Shown: positions 1-7,676 of the stretch, one piece after another
Numbering within the stretch: the first letter of the stretch is position 1
Layout of the letters: each line of letters opens with the position of its first letter
Assembly (NCBI RefSeq): GCF_018257515.1
Contig: NZ_JAERJR010000022.1
Location: 1-46,930, forward strand
Origin: Tatumella sp. JGM118
GTDB lineage: Bacteria > Pseudomonadota > Gammaproteobacteria > Enterobacterales > Enterobacteriaceae
Reading direction: 5' to 3'
DNA length: 46,930 nucleotides
The notes under the pieces: model-generated
Seen by the model: the letters and a program-made list of their open reading frames with translations, nothing else
Database searches by the model: none
Told to the model about the DNA's origin: nothing
Program-made: the position numbers and the translations under genes

Positions 1-36
1 GGGCATTCTTCAGGCTATAGCCTTACAGGATCAATC

Positions 37-57
37 ACCACCTCCCTAGGAGGTGGT
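37..57. other. Strong hairpin at the left edge
   Basis: A 9-bp perfect inverted repeat (ACCACCTCC / GGAGGTGGT) encloses a 3-nt CTA loop. It lies where the 3' flank of bamE would be expected in an E. coli-like layout, but I cannot recognise bamE coding sequence in the first 60 bases. It may be a terminator or the end hairpin of a small mobile element; the window edge prevents a decision. Confidence 0.45.
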
Positions 58-71
58 TTAGGGGTGACAAT

Positions 72-101
72 AAAAAAGCGCAGTATTCACTGCGCTTTTT
101 T
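72..101. terminator. Bidirectional intrinsic terminator
   Basis: The stem AAAAAAGCGCAGT / ACTGCGCTTTTTT has a 4-nt loop and carries an A tract on one side and a T tract on the other. It can therefore terminate transcription in both directions: from the left edge and from the minus-strand ratA-rnfH pair. Confidence 0.85.
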
Positions 102-127
102 TTATTCTTTCACTGGCAGATGCCGGG

Positions 128-424
128 TCATTTCTGGTTATTTTTTGCTGAGCGTTCCGCTCTCTGACGACGGAGTTCTTTCGGGTCTGCCAGCAGAGGA
201 CGGTAGATCTCTACCCTGTCACCGGCCTGTACGACATCCTGCAGTTTGGCGGCGCGGCTGTATATGCCGACTTTATTTTCGGCAAGATTAATATCTTTAC
301 GCAGCTCCGGTAACCCTGAGGCGATAACTGCCTGCTCAATCGTACTCCCTTCAGGCACGCTGACCGTACGCAGGTATTGTTTCTCAGGCAGTGCATAAAC
401 CACCTCAACCTGAATATCAGCCAC
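128..424 (-). CDS. rnfH: RnfH family ubiquitin-like protein
   Basis: A 98-residue protein of the RnfH (UPF0125, beta-grasp) family, whose exact role is unknown. In Enterobacterales it is the partner gene of ratA. A longer open frame exists upstream, but the family N-terminus ([15 protein letters not shown]) points to the GTG at 424, which overlaps the ratA stop by 8 nt and suggests translational coupling. Recognisable family stretches are VYALPEKQ near the start, a central [26 protein letters not shown] split over residues ~55-80, and a basic tail rich in Arg and Lys. The order ratA then rnfH, opposite smpB, matches E. coli. Confidence 0.9.
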   Translation of the reverse strand: MADIQVEVVYALPEKQYLRTVSVPEGSTIEQAVIASGLPELRKDINLAENKVGIYSRAAKLQDVVQAGDRVEIYRPLLADPKELRRQRAERSAKNNQK

Positions 425-851
425 TGTAAACCTCTTTGGCTCGTATCGTGAAGGCCTGAACCATACTGTTAGCAAGCTCTTTGAAAACCCGTCCAAAGGC
501 CATTTCTACCAGCATATTGGTGAATTCGAAATCCAGACTCAGCTCGACCTTACAGGCGTCATCACCCAGCGCAAAGAACTGCCAGCCGCCGCTCAGTTTA
601 CGGAACGGACCTTCCACCAGTTGCATATGGATCCGCTGGTTATTTGTCAGCGTATTGAGAGTCGTAAATGTCTTACTGATCCCCGCCTTAGACACATCGA
701 CAGAAGCGGTCATCTGGTTTTCAGAACTGTCGATAATCCGGCTACCGGTACAGCCTGGTAAGAATTGCGGATAGGCATCGACATCATTCACAAGCTGGTA
801 CATTTTTTCAGCACTGAACGGGACCAGCGCTGAACGACTAATCTGGGCCAT
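417..851 (-). CDS. ratA: Ribosome association toxin RatA (START-like)
   Basis: A 144-residue member of the polyketide cyclase/START-like (Coq10-type) family. In E. coli RatA has been reported to bind 50S subunits and block 70S formation; Coq10-like ubiquinone-binding roles are known for homologues. The N-terminus [18 protein letters not shown] and the motif [10 protein letters not shown] near residues 26-36 are typical, as is the C-terminal helix with [12 protein letters not shown]. Length fits the family. Its stop overlaps the rnfH GTG start, so the two form one minus-strand operon, transcribed divergently from smpB across a 154-bp spacer that must hold both promoters. Confidence 0.92.
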   Translation of the reverse strand: MAQISRSALVPFSAEKMYQLVNDVDAYPQFLPGCTGSRIIDSSENQMTASVDVSKAGISKTFTTLNTLTNNQRIHMQLVEGPFRKLSGGWQFFALGDDACKVELSLDFEFTNMLVEMAFGRVFKELANSMVQAFTIRAKEVYSG

Positions 852-1005
852 AACACTTCCTGCTAAGTAGAAAACCCCTGGATCATACCAGTTTCATTAG
901 TTAAACAAAAATGTCTTCATGCTACTGGCATGCTAGAATATGTCACTTACTCCCCCGTGACAGGGGATGGTTTCTGCGCATAAGTGGTGTAAAATAAGCG
1001 ATATT

Positions 1006-1488
1006 ATGACTAAGAAAAAAGCTAACAAACCCGGTTCTGCAACCATTGCCCTCAACAAACGCGCCCGTCATGAATATTTCATCGAGGAAGAATTCGAGGC
1101 CGGATTGTCGTTGCAGGGATGGGAAGTAAAGTCACTGCGCGCAGGCAAAGCGAACATCAGCGAAAGTTACATTCTGTTGCGTGATGGTGAAGCATTTCTG
1201 TTTGGTGCAACCTTCCAGCCCTTGCTGGGGGCTTCGACGCATGTGGTATGCGACCCAACCCGCAACCGTAAATTATTGCTGAAGCAGCGTGAACTGGATT
1301 CCATTTTCGGCCGGGTGAATCGTGAAGGTTACACGATCGTTGCCCTGTCGCTGTACTGGAAAAATGCCTGGTGTAAACTGAAGATTGGTGTCGCCAAAGG
1401 TAAGAAAGAGCATGACAAGCGTGATGACATCCGCGAGCGTGAGTGGAAAATCGACAAAGCACGTATTATGAAAAAAGGAAATCGCTAA
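1006..1488 (+). CDS. smpB: SsrA-binding protein SmpB
   Basis: A 160-residue SmpB, the protein partner of tmRNA in trans-translation, which rescues stalled ribosomes and tags nascent chains for proteolysis. An upstream in-frame ATG at 967 is open, but homology begins at [20 protein letters not shown], so the ATG at 1006 is chosen. Conserved stretches include [25 protein letters not shown] (read in two parts, residues ~22-46), a central [11 protein letters not shown], and a basic C-terminal tail ending in KGNR that acts in the decoding centre. The gene lies 49 bp upstream of ssrA, its RNA partner. Confidence 0.97.
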   Translation: MTKKKANKPGSATIALNKRARHEYFIEEEFEAGLSLQGWEVKSLRAGKANISESYILLRDGEAFLFGATFQPLLGASTHVVCDPTRNRKLLLKQRELDSIFGRVNREGYTIVALSLYWKNAWCKLKIGVAKGKKEHDKRDDIREREWKIDKARIMKKGNR

Positions 1489-1537
1489 ACTACTGGTGTA
1501 GCTGATGCTTTTCCTGATATAGTAACCGACAGTACCT

Positions 1538-1901
1538 GGGGCTGATTCTGGATTCGACGGGATTTGCGAAGCCCAAGGAGCATGCCGAGGGGCGGTTGGC
1601 CTCGTAAAAAGCCGCAAAAAAATAGTCGCAAACGACGAAAACTACGCACTAGCAGCTTAATAACCTGCTCAGAGCCCTCTCTCCCTAGCCTCCGCTCTTA
1701 GGACGGGGATCAAGAGAGGTCAAACCCAAAAGAGATCGTGTGGATACCCTGCCTGGGGTTGAAGCATTAAACTTAATCAGGCTAGTTTGTTAGTGGCGTG
1801 TCCATCCGCAGCTGACAAGCGAATGTAAAGATTGGACTAAGCATGTAGTGCCGAAGGTGTAGTAATTTCGGACGCGGGTTCAACTCCCGCCAGCTCCACC
1901 A
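1538..1901 (+). ncRNA. ssrA: tmRNA (SsrA)
   Basis: A 364-nt transfer-messenger RNA nearly identical in plan to that of E. coli. The 5' end GGGGCTGATTCTGGATTCG pairs with the 3' end CCAGCTCCACCA to form the tRNA-like acceptor, and a T-arm GTTCAACTC is present. The tag reading frame starts at the GCA resume codon at 1628 and encodes ANDENYALAA followed by two TAA stops at 1658-1663. CCA is encoded. The 3' end is also the insertion target of the island that follows. Confidence 0.98.
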
Positions 1902-1986
1902 AATTCTCCATCGGTGATACCAGAATCATCCGATGAAGTCCTAAGAGCCCGCAAGGCGTAAGCCCTGCGGGCTTTTTTGTGTCTGT
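1887..1986 (+). repeat. Island left attachment repeat (attL region in ssrA)
   Basis: About 100 bp running from inside the ssrA T-arm (CCGCCAGC) through the terminator recur at 4473-4568 with a few substitutions and a 4-nt deletion (TCCA of the acceptor end). A tmRNA 3' end repeated on both sides of an integrase-bearing segment is the standard signature of site-specific integration by a tyrosine integrase. The left copy retains a complete ssrA. Confidence 0.85.
1946..1978 (+). terminator. ssrA terminator, left copy
   Basis: The hairpin AGCCCGC...GCGGGCT is followed by a run of six T. It ends ssrA transcription. An almost identical copy is found at 4526-4560, at the right end of the island. 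Confidence 0.85.
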
Positions 1987-2059
1987 CGTTGTCCGGGTAC
2001 ATCCGGCTAAATCCGATGATAATCGGTATACGTTTAGGTACACGCTATACTGTGGCCCA

Positions 2060-2077
2060 TAAACGTGTACCAATTAT
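2060..2077. repeat. Left arm-type repeat of the ssrA island
   Basis: TAAACGTGTACCAATTAT is the exact reverse complement of 4386-4403 near the other end of the island. A related direct element, TATACGTTTAGGTACACG (about 2025-2043), resembles the sequence starting at 4393. Repeated short sites near both ends of an integrated element fit integrase arm-binding sites. The left copy sits directly upstream of the integrase start. Confidence 0.65.
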
Positions 2078-2092
2078 GGAAGGAATCCTCAC

Positions 2093-2434
2093 ATGGCGCG
2101 TGTTACCCGGCCTCTGACTAACAACGAAATCCTCAAAGCGAAACCACGCGAAAAAGACTTCACCCTACATGATGGTGATGGCCTGTTCTTACTCATCAAA
2201 ACCTCCGGTAAAAAACTCTGGCGCTTCCGTAATCAACGACCGGGAAGCTGCAGCCGCACAAGTTTAAGTCTCGGTTCATACCCTGCCCTTACACTCGCAG
2301 CAGCTCGTCAGATACGCGACCAGCACTTAACCACGCTAGCACAAAGCATGGATCCACAACAGCAACAGGAACAAGCGTCAGAACAACGCCAGATTGAGAC
2401 CGGGCATTCTCAAGACGTTCCATTGCGGGTTTAA
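2093..2434 (+). pseudogene. Truncated P4-type tyrosine integrase
   Basis: The first ~100 codons match the N-terminal Arm-DNA-binding domain (DUF4102 type) of P4-like integrases. Typical pieces are LTNNEILKAKPREKDFTLHD, GDGLFLLIKTSGKKLWRF, and LSLGSYPALTLAAAR. Homology stops after EQRQIE near position 2400, where full-length proteins of roughly 400 residues continue into the core-binding and catalytic domains. The remaining codons, GHSQDVPLRV, look unrelated, so this is a deletion or recombination junction. No catalytic Arg/His/Tyr region survives. The gene begins with an AGGAA-type ribosome site directly after ssrA, as intact ssrA-targeting integrases do. The element can no longer excise by itself. 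Confidence 0.8.
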
Positions 2435-2505
2435 GGTAGTCGGGTATAACAGTGGTCTGAGTCATGTCGGGTCCCCTCTTCGTTTCAATCTGAGGAGATT
2501 CTGCC

Positions 2506-2688
2506 GTGCCAGACACAACAACACGATTCAATACCGTTGTGGCAAAAATGGCACAAACAGATCTGAAAGCCCGGCTGGCCAGAGAAAGGTCTCAGGTAAC
2601 CTTACTCACTGTTTTTTTTTTACTTATAACTATTCACTACTGTTCGCTGAGAAGAAAAAGACAAGCAATACAATCAGATAAATGGTGA
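2506..2688 (+). CDS. Possible small protein in the island, unrecognised
   Basis: A 60-codon frame starts at a GTG preceded at 8 nt by GAGGAG, a good ribosome-binding site. The first ~32 residues are hydrophilic and charged (AQTDLKARLARERSQ), followed by a hydrophobic stretch (TLLTVFFLLITI) encoded across a run of T residues, and a basic end. I do not recognise a family. It may be the remnant of a longer gene frameshifted at the T run around 2612-2620, because the hydrophobic part begins exactly there. Treat it as uncertain. Confidence 0.25.
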   Translation: MPDTTTRFNTVVAKMAQTDLKARLARERSQVTLLTVFFLLITIHYCSLRRKRQAIQSDKW

Positions 2689-3226
2689 ACAGTTGAGGGT
2701 GTAACTGTTCACCGACTGTTCACTACTATTAACCTTTTGGATTTTGACCGGCCTGCTTACTTAGACTTTATTTCGATTAAAAATTGAAAATATATAAAAG
2801 TAATCAGGGATCGACCACCGGTTTGCCAACATTTACCAAAAAACGTCCAACGTTTGCCGCTGTATAAAAATCGTTCTGTTGTGTGGTGAAGCACTATAAA
2901 ATGACTTGTTGCTCTGAGGGAAAATATCCACAAAATAGAGAGCTACCCGAAGCCGGACGGAATACATATTCAGACTCAACCAGGTAAACGAACCGACTTA
3001 GGCCGGTTTTTTACTTTGAACCTGAGTGATCACTTCATGTGCACACCCGTGTACATGCAGACCTTAACATTTCACCATCTAACCATATGATTTAAAATGA
3101 TTAAAAGTGAAAGTGAACAGTATGAACACTTTTTACTAAAATCATTTCTGGCTCTGAAATGATTGGTCATGTCAGAAAAGAGGTTAGAATCGACCTGTTC
3201 GTATTTTAAACACATGAGGTTTCATT
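2689..3226. other. Gene-free AT-rich stretch before the toxin gene
   Basis: No convincing gene is visible in about 540 bp. The stretch holds an inverted repeat AATCATTT / AAATGATT at 3140-3164 with a 9-nt loop, upstream of the toxin gene, and several short repeated words (TGAACAGT, AACGTTTGCC-like). It could be the toxin promoter region or a scar of lost island genes. Confidence 0.4.
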
Positions 3227-4048
3227 ATGGATGATGGCATAAAGATAGCGATGTCCCCTGTTCAGCTTGCTGCCGCGCTCTCTGATAAGACAGTCACAGA
3301 GGCAGAAACGATGAGTAACCGCCTTTCCGGAGGGCTGGGGCTTATCATGGGTTCACTTGAGCTGGCAGGTGCCACCGCTCTGTGTATCGCACCTGAACCT
3401 ACCGGATTAACAAAAGCAGGATGTGTTGTAGTCGGTGCGCATAGTCTCGACAGCATTCATGCTGCTGCTAATCAGCTAATTGTGGGCAGAGACACGCGTA
3501 CGGCAACTTACGAGGCAGCAACAGCAATTGCCAAATCCTTTGGAGCAGATGACGATACGGCGATGAAAATCGGCCTGACTGTCGATATCGCTGTTCCATT
3601 AGGATTTGCACTTGGCATCGGCGCAAGCCGGGTAGCAGCAGTAAGGGCTGGCCGCATCAAACTCAGTGAGCATGAGTCAATGACGGGTTTTAAACCCGGC
3701 GGGCATACGCTTTCCACACATGTTGGCAAAAGCGATGCAGAACTATTAGCCCGCTTTGAAGCGAATAAACGTTTGCAGTATTCCACCACCTTTACCAACG
3801 TGCGTATTGCAGAAGAAACCATATCAAGAGCGCTCTTTGCTAACCGGGGCGTTATAAAATCCGTTCTTGGCGGAGGCAGGCAGGGAGCTAGGCTGACTAT
3901 TCGCTATGCATTTGGCAAAGCGATTGGCTATGGTTTCCAGCGCGGGAGTAACCAGCGGATAGCCATGACAAATATGAGAATTGTTATTGAGTTTCAGCGA
4001 TATAACGGCAAACCCTATTACATTCTCACAGCGTTCCCGGCTCTATAG
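3227..4048 (+). CDS. Orphan polymorphic toxin with RNase A-like C-terminal domain
   Basis: A 273-residue protein. Residues ~35-140 form an Ala/Gly-rich, partly hydrophobic pre-toxin region (LGLIMGSLELAGATALC; VDIAVPLGFALGIGASRVAA). Residues ~155-273 match the bacterial RNase A-like toxin domain known from CdiA-CT of Yersinia kristensenii: GGHTLSTHVGKSDAELLARF, a middle with TFTNVRIAEETISRALFANR, and the end PYYILTAFP. Family catalytic residues are His, Arg, Thr and Tyr; here candidates are His160 or His165, Arg176 and Thr268, with Phe270 where a Tyr is common. No CdiA, Rhs or VgrG delivery module is attached and no signal peptide is seen, so delivery is unknown. A start with a plausible GAGG site is at 3227. 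The immunity candidate follows after 7 nt. Confidence 0.75.
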   Translation: MDDGIKIAMSPVQLAAALSDKTVTEAETMSNRLSGGLGLIMGSLELAGATALCIAPEPTGLTKAGCVVVGAHSLDSIHAAANQLIVGRDTRTATYEAATAIAKSFGADDDTAMKIGLTVDIAVPLGFALGIGASRVAAVRAGRIKLSEHESMTGFKPGGHTLSTHVGKSDAELLARFEANKRLQYSTTFTNVRIAEETISRALFANRGVIKSVLGGGRQGARLTIRYAFGKAIGYGFQRGSNQRIAMTNMRIVIEFQRYNGKPYYILTAFPAL

Positions 4049-4055
4049 GTACAAA

Positions 4056-4352
4056 ATGCAAAACTTCCACTTTCTTGACCAACTGATTTTCGGTTATTTC
4101 AACCAGGACGCCGACATCATCAATGATGGCGAGGATACGATTGAAGGCATAGTACGGCTGTTCAAAAAGTCAGCACCAGACTGGATGCTCAAAGATCTCG
4201 TCGAAGAAGTTGATGATTTTATCTCCGCCTATGGTGACGGTGTCGAAGAGGAGTTCAGGAAACGATACGGGTTTGATTTTTCGCCTGAACTTTGGGAAAC
4301 CACTGCTCATGAATTCCTGATGACAGTACGTCAGATCTCGTCAGAGAAATGA
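4056..4352 (+). CDS. Immunity protein candidate (CdiI-like)
   Basis: A 98-residue acidic protein beginning MQNFHFLDQLIFGYFNQDAD, with EDTIEGIVRLFKKSAP and a C-terminal YGFDFSPELWETTAHEFL. This plan matches small cytosolic immunity proteins of the contact-dependent inhibition type, which neutralise the paired nuclease by binding it. The longer frame opening at 3981 overlaps the toxin and is not needed: the ATG at 4056 comes 7 nt after the toxin stop, an arrangement seen in toxin/immunity pairs. Assignment rests on family resemblance and on position; binding to the upstream toxin is inferred. Confidence 0.7.
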   Translation: MQNFHFLDQLIFGYFNQDADIINDGEDTIEGIVRLFKKSAPDWMLKDLVEEVDDFISAYGDGVEEEFRKRYGFDFSPELWETTAHEFLMTVRQISSEK

Positions 4353-4385
4353 GGTTTCAGGGAGTAAATTTCCTGATAAGAAAAA

Positions 4386-4403
4386 ATAATTGGTACACGT
4401 TTA
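4386..4403. repeat. Right arm-type repeat of the ssrA island
   Basis: ATAATTGGTACACGTTTA is the exact reverse complement of 2060-2077, about 70 bp inside the right attachment repeat. Together the two copies mark the ends of the element. Confidence 0.65.
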
Positions 4404-4472
4404 GATACACGGAAGCAAACTGAATTAAATAAAAACTTATTAAAACAATAAGTTGAAGTATTTACTCAGATT

Positions 4473-4568
4473 CCGCCAGCCCAAATTCTTCATCGGTGAT
4501 ACCAGAATCATCCGATGAAGTCCTAAGAGCCCGCAAGGCGCAAACCCTGCGGGCTTTTTTGTATCTGT
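4473..4568 (+). repeat. Island right attachment repeat (attR region)
   Basis: A second copy of the ssrA 3' segment, from CCGCCAGC through the terminator hairpin and T run. Relative to 1887-1986 it lacks four bases (TCCA) and has scattered substitutions, so the acceptor end is not functional here. It includes a duplicate terminator at 4526-4560. Confidence 0.85.
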
Positions 4569-4652
4569 ATTTTGTCATGCTAAGTCTGAAGCAAACTCAT
4601 TAAATCCGGGCCTTCAGGCACCATGCCTGGCACCTCATAGTGTCGGCATCAC

Positions 4653-4849
4653 TGCAAAAAGAACTATTCACTTGCAGAGATATCCATATCTACAGGCTCG
4701 ATATCAGGAAAACAACACCCCTATAATTTTGTGCGATAGCCTGCAAATCTTACTAAGAATCTCTGTATCAGGTTCCCTTTTTGCTAGTGAGTCACGTATT
4801 CTGAACTTAAGGTGAGCATAACGGATACTGACATAAGGAGTGTGTATCA
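4653..4849 (+). repeat. Conserved leader repeat upstream of DUF3289 copy 1
   Basis: About 200 bp recur before the other full-length DUF3289 genes. Shared blocks are CTATTCACTT, CCTATAATTTTGTGCGA, CTGTATCAGGTTCCCTTT, CGTATTCTGAAC, CATAACGGATACTGACA and the ribosome site AAGGAGTGTGTATCA just before the ATG. Conservation outside coding sequence implies promoter or 5' UTR function, or simply recent duplication of the whole unit. Confidence 0.8.
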
Positions 4850-5701
4850 ATGGCTGCACTACAGTTCCCCTGTACCTTTTTTAAAACCCAAAAATGGATG
4901 GATGACTACGCCGCGAGTGATATGCGCTGCGGCGACTTGACCGAAGAACAGTTAAAGTCCCTGTATCGGCTGGATTACATTTCTGACCGGGTTGATCCCT
5001 GGACGCTTACGCGGCGTTCCTCAATGGATCGGCCCCGGTCCATATTCTGTTGCAACCTGCGTGGCCAGGGGGAAAAGATCAGCAGCCAGCAATGTGCTAA
5101 TATTTTGTTTGATGAATTCCGTGATTTATCACACCTGTTCTCAGTGTATGGTCCGTACAGATATCTGATCGAAAAAATGATCACCCACATGCAAAACGGT
5201 AACGGAGTCCCCTTCCGTGATCCGTCGCTGGACAGGGCATTGAAGAAGCATGTTATTCAGGATAAGACAACAAATAGTACACGTCAGTTATTGCAGGAAG
5301 CATTTAATACCTATATCGATTGGGAAAATAAACACCTTCCGGCAAGTGACAAAGACCGGTTAAGAAAAGTTATTCTGGATGGAAAACTACCTAAATTTAA
5401 CCGTTTTCAGGATAATTTTAATGGCATGGGGATTACGGTTCATGATACCTGGGTAACGCATATCACCTTAAAATCACTGCATATTGAGAATGATCGTTAC
5501 CAGGCAGTGGTGCATTATAAGGTACAGGATCATTTTGGTCTGGATAGTGATGATATCCTTAACAAAACATTTAGCCAGTTCAATTTTTTCCGTATCTGGT
5601 TTGTTCTCCAGCGGTACAATCAGTTTGGATTCAAGCCTTTCATGACCAATATGGAAGCCACTGTCAGGATTACCGGGGGCCGTGGTGCAGGCAAACATTA
5701 A
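4850..5701 (+). CDS. DUF3289 family protein, copy 1
   Basis: A 283-residue protein of the DUF3289 family, found in gammaproteobacteria and of unknown biochemical function. The start has a strong AAGGAG site 9 nt upstream. Order of conserved parts: an N-terminal LQFPCTFFKTQ and MDDYAASDMRCGDLTEEQLKS (read in pieces, residues 4-37); a helical middle with QCANILFDEFRDLSHLFSVYG; HMQNGNG; then KFNRFQDNFNGMGITVHDTW, VVHYKVQDHFGLD, FFRIWFVLQRYNQFGFKPFM and TNMEATVRITGG. His and Asp in TVHDTW and QDHFGLD are invariant among the copies here. There is no signal peptide or membrane segment. The 3' end overlaps the next DUF943 gene by 20 nt. I infer a toxin/effector-type role from its pairing and amplification. 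Confidence 0.8.
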   Translation: MAALQFPCTFFKTQKWMDDYAASDMRCGDLTEEQLKSLYRLDYISDRVDPWTLTRRSSMDRPRSIFCCNLRGQGEKISSQQCANILFDEFRDLSHLFSVYGPYRYLIEKMITHMQNGNGVPFRDPSLDRALKKHVIQDKTTNSTRQLLQEAFNTYIDWENKHLPASDKDRLRKVILDGKLPKFNRFQDNFNGMGITVHDTWVTHITLKSLHIENDRYQAVVHYKVQDHFGLDSDDILNKTFSQFNFFRIWFVLQRYNQFGFKPFMTNMEATVRITGGRGAGKH

Positions 5702-6149
5702 AAAAACACTTTATACATTGTTATTGATGGGTTCCATCCTGCCGGGCGTAGTCTTTTGGTTGTCGGCACGTTCGGTTGAAATTGTCGCGGTTCATGAGGA
5801 TAGAGAGTTTAGCTCTGTGCTTGTAAGAAATTTTCCTTTTACTGACCGGGGAAAAATAAGATGGTGGCAAAAAAATAAAGATATGTTGAAAGAAAAATAT
5901 AATATTCCAAAAACTGCAAGCGATGGATTTTTCTCCATGGTTTTTTGGGACTTTGGTGATGGTTACAAAGAAGAAGGCAAGTATGACAGGCGCTGCTTTG
6001 AAGATATAAAAGCACCTGAAAATTGTATAGAAAAAAACAGAATTTTCTCTGTCAGCGACAGTAAAAACATGGGGATTTCTTTTACTACTAATGATGAAAT
6101 ATATCGTATGGTGAAAAATGGAAAGATAGTAAAAGTAGTGGCCGATTAG
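5682..6149 (+). CDS. DUF943 family membrane-anchored protein, copy 1
   Basis: A 155-residue DUF943 protein. A short basic N-terminus is followed by one hydrophobic segment (residues ~8-27, LLLMGSILPGVVFWLS), then a soluble domain of ~125 residues predicted to lie in the periplasm. Conserved marks shared with the other copies are VEIVAVH, GKIRWW, FGDGYKEEGKYDR, and two cysteines (RRCF and NCIE) 12 residues apart that could form a disulfide. The start is GTG at 5682 or 5685, inside the end of the DUF3289 gene, so translation is probably coupled. Function is unknown; an immunity role toward DUF3289 is inferred. Confidence 0.78.
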   Translation: MVQANIKKTLYTLLLMGSILPGVVFWLSARSVEIVAVHEDREFSSVLVRNFPFTDRGKIRWWQKNKDMLKEKYNIPKTASDGFFSMVFWDFGDGYKEEGKYDRRCFEDIKAPENCIEKNRIFSVSDSKNMGISFTTNDEIYRMVKNGKIVKVVAD

Positions 6150-6214
6150 CACCCCTTTCCCCTCGCAGAGACTACCATTAAATCTTCCTGATATTTATAC
6201 CACTGTATACCTGC

Positions 6215-6361
6215 ATCAGAAAAACCATATTATTATAATTTTGTGCGATAGCTTGCAAATATTACTAATAGTCACTGTATCAGGTTCCCTTTTTGCTATT
6301 ACGTCGCGTATTCTGAACCTGAAGTGAGCATAACGGATACTGACACAAGGAGTGTGTATCA
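6215..6361 (+). repeat. Conserved leader repeat upstream of DUF3289 copy 2
   Basis: About 147 bp are closely similar to 4703-4849, from the ATAATTTTGTGCGATAG block through CTGTATCAGGTTCCCTTTTT, CATAACGGATACTGACAC and AAGGAGTGTGTATCA. The upstream part of the leader (CTATTCAC and the following 50 bp) is missing here. Confidence 0.8.
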
Positions 6362-7198
6362 ATGACTGCACTACAGTTCCCCTGCATACTGTTTAAAACC
6401 AAAAAATGGATGGACGATTACGGCGCTCAGGATATGCGATGCGGTGATTTAACAGAAGAACAGTTGAAATCCTATTATGGGCTGGTTGATATTTCCACCC
6501 GAGCCAATCCTTATACCCTGACAAAAGTCACTCCTTTTACTCAGCCACAGTCGATGTTCTATGGCTCCCGGGGAGAGGGTGAAAAGATTTCCCGCCAGCA
6601 ATGTGCCAATATTTTGTTTGATGAATTCCGTGATTTATCACGCCTGTTCTCAGTTTATGGTCCGTACAAATATCTGATCGAAAAAATGATCACCCATATG
6701 CAAAACGGTAACGGCACCCCCTTTCGTGATATCGCGTTGGACAGGGCGTTGAGAGAACATATTATCAGGGATAATACAAAAAATAGTACTCGCTGGAGAC
6801 TGAGGGAGACTTTAAATGACAAAATTAACTGGGAAGAAAAATGTTACCCATTAAAAGAAACGCACTGGCTAAAAGAAGCAATTTCCGAAGGCAAACTCCC
6901 TAAGTTTGACCGCTTCCAGGATAATTTCAACGGTATGGGGATTACCGTCCATGATATCTGGGCAACGCATATTACGATTCAATTACTCCGGATTGATAAT
7001 GATCGTTACCGGGCTGTGGTGCATTACAAAGTCCAGGATCACTTTGGCCTTGATGTTGATGATATTTCAACGTTTAAGTTTAACCATTTCCGATTTTTCC
7101 GTATCTGGTTTGTACTCCAGCGTTATAATCAGTTTGGTTTCAGGCCATTTATGACCAATATGGAAGCCACCATAGAAATCATCGGAACCCGTAAATGA
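6362..7198 (+). CDS. DUF3289 family protein, copy 2
   Basis: A 278-residue intact paralogue of copy 1. The first ~110 residues and the last ~100 are highly alike; residues ~115-185 (around LDRALREHIIRDNTKNST and KCYPLKETHWLKEAISEG) differ most among copies. The segment VDISTRANPYTLTKVTPF is shared with copy 3 but not copy 1. Conserved TVHDIW, QDHFGLD and FRIWFVLQRYNQFGF are present. The ribosome site AAGGAG lies in the conserved leader. The stop overlaps the downstream DUF943 start as ATGA. Confidence 0.82.
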   Translation: MTALQFPCILFKTKKWMDDYGAQDMRCGDLTEEQLKSYYGLVDISTRANPYTLTKVTPFTQPQSMFYGSRGEGEKISRQQCANILFDEFRDLSRLFSVYGPYKYLIEKMITHMQNGNGTPFRDIALDRALREHIIRDNTKNSTRWRLRETLNDKINWEEKCYPLKETHWLKEAISEGKLPKFDRFQDNFNGMGITVHDIWATHITIQLLRIDNDRYRAVVHYKVQDHFGLDVDDISTFKFNHFRFFRIWFVLQRYNQFGFRPFMTNMEATIEIIGTRK

Positions 7199-7665
7199 AA
7201 ATGAAAAAAAAGAAAGCCATTGCGCTGTTCTTTCTGGCTGGCTGTATGCTTCCGGGATACTGGATTTGGCTGTCGCTGCGTCCTGTAGAGATTATTGCTG
7301 TTCATCATAGAGGGAATAATTTTAGTGCTATTTTGGTTCAAAACCCTCCAATTACAGATAAGGGTAAAATAAATTGGTGGATGGAAAACAAAGCTACTTT
7401 TAAAGAAAAATATAATGTTCCTAATCCTGCGGAGGATGGTTCTTTTTCGGTTACCGTCTGGTTGTTTGGTGATGGTTATAAAGAGGAGGGGAAATATGAC
7501 AGATTTTGTTTCAATGATATGAAAACCAAAAAAAACTGTATTGAAAAAGATGCTGTATTTACTGTGACTCATAGTAAAAATAGAGGTACTGTTTTTACTG
7601 TATATGATGGTGATAATTATCGCTTAGCCCGGAATGGTGACATTATAAAAGTCGCCTCCGATTAG
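7195..7665 (+). CDS. DUF943 family membrane-anchored protein, copy 2
   Basis: A 156-residue protein with a very basic N-terminus (MKMKKKKA), one hydrophobic segment (LFFLAGCMLPGYWIWLS) and a periplasmic-type domain carrying VEIIAVH, GKINWW, FGDGYKEEGKYDR, and the cysteine pair RFCF / NCIE. The positive-inside rule predicts the N-terminus in the cytoplasm and the domain outside. GCM resembles a lipobox only loosely, so a plain membrane anchor is more likely. The 4-nt ATGA overlap with DUF3289 copy 2 indicates translational coupling. An immunity role is inferred from context only. Confidence 0.8.
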   Translation: MKMKKKKAIALFFLAGCMLPGYWIWLSLRPVEIIAVHHRGNNFSAILVQNPPITDKGKINWWMENKATFKEKYNVPNPAEDGSFSVTVWLFGDGYKEEGKYDRFCFNDMKTKKNCIEKDAVFTVTHSKNRGTVFTVYDGDNYRLARNGDIIKVASD

Positions 7666-7676
7666 TCGGCGCGAGT

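Noticed and set aside
2289-2465. Minus-strand frame beginning MTQTTVIPDYLKPAME
   Set aside because: Only about 22 codons lie outside the integrase remnant; the rest is antisense to it. It may be the start of a lost gene but is not a gene now.
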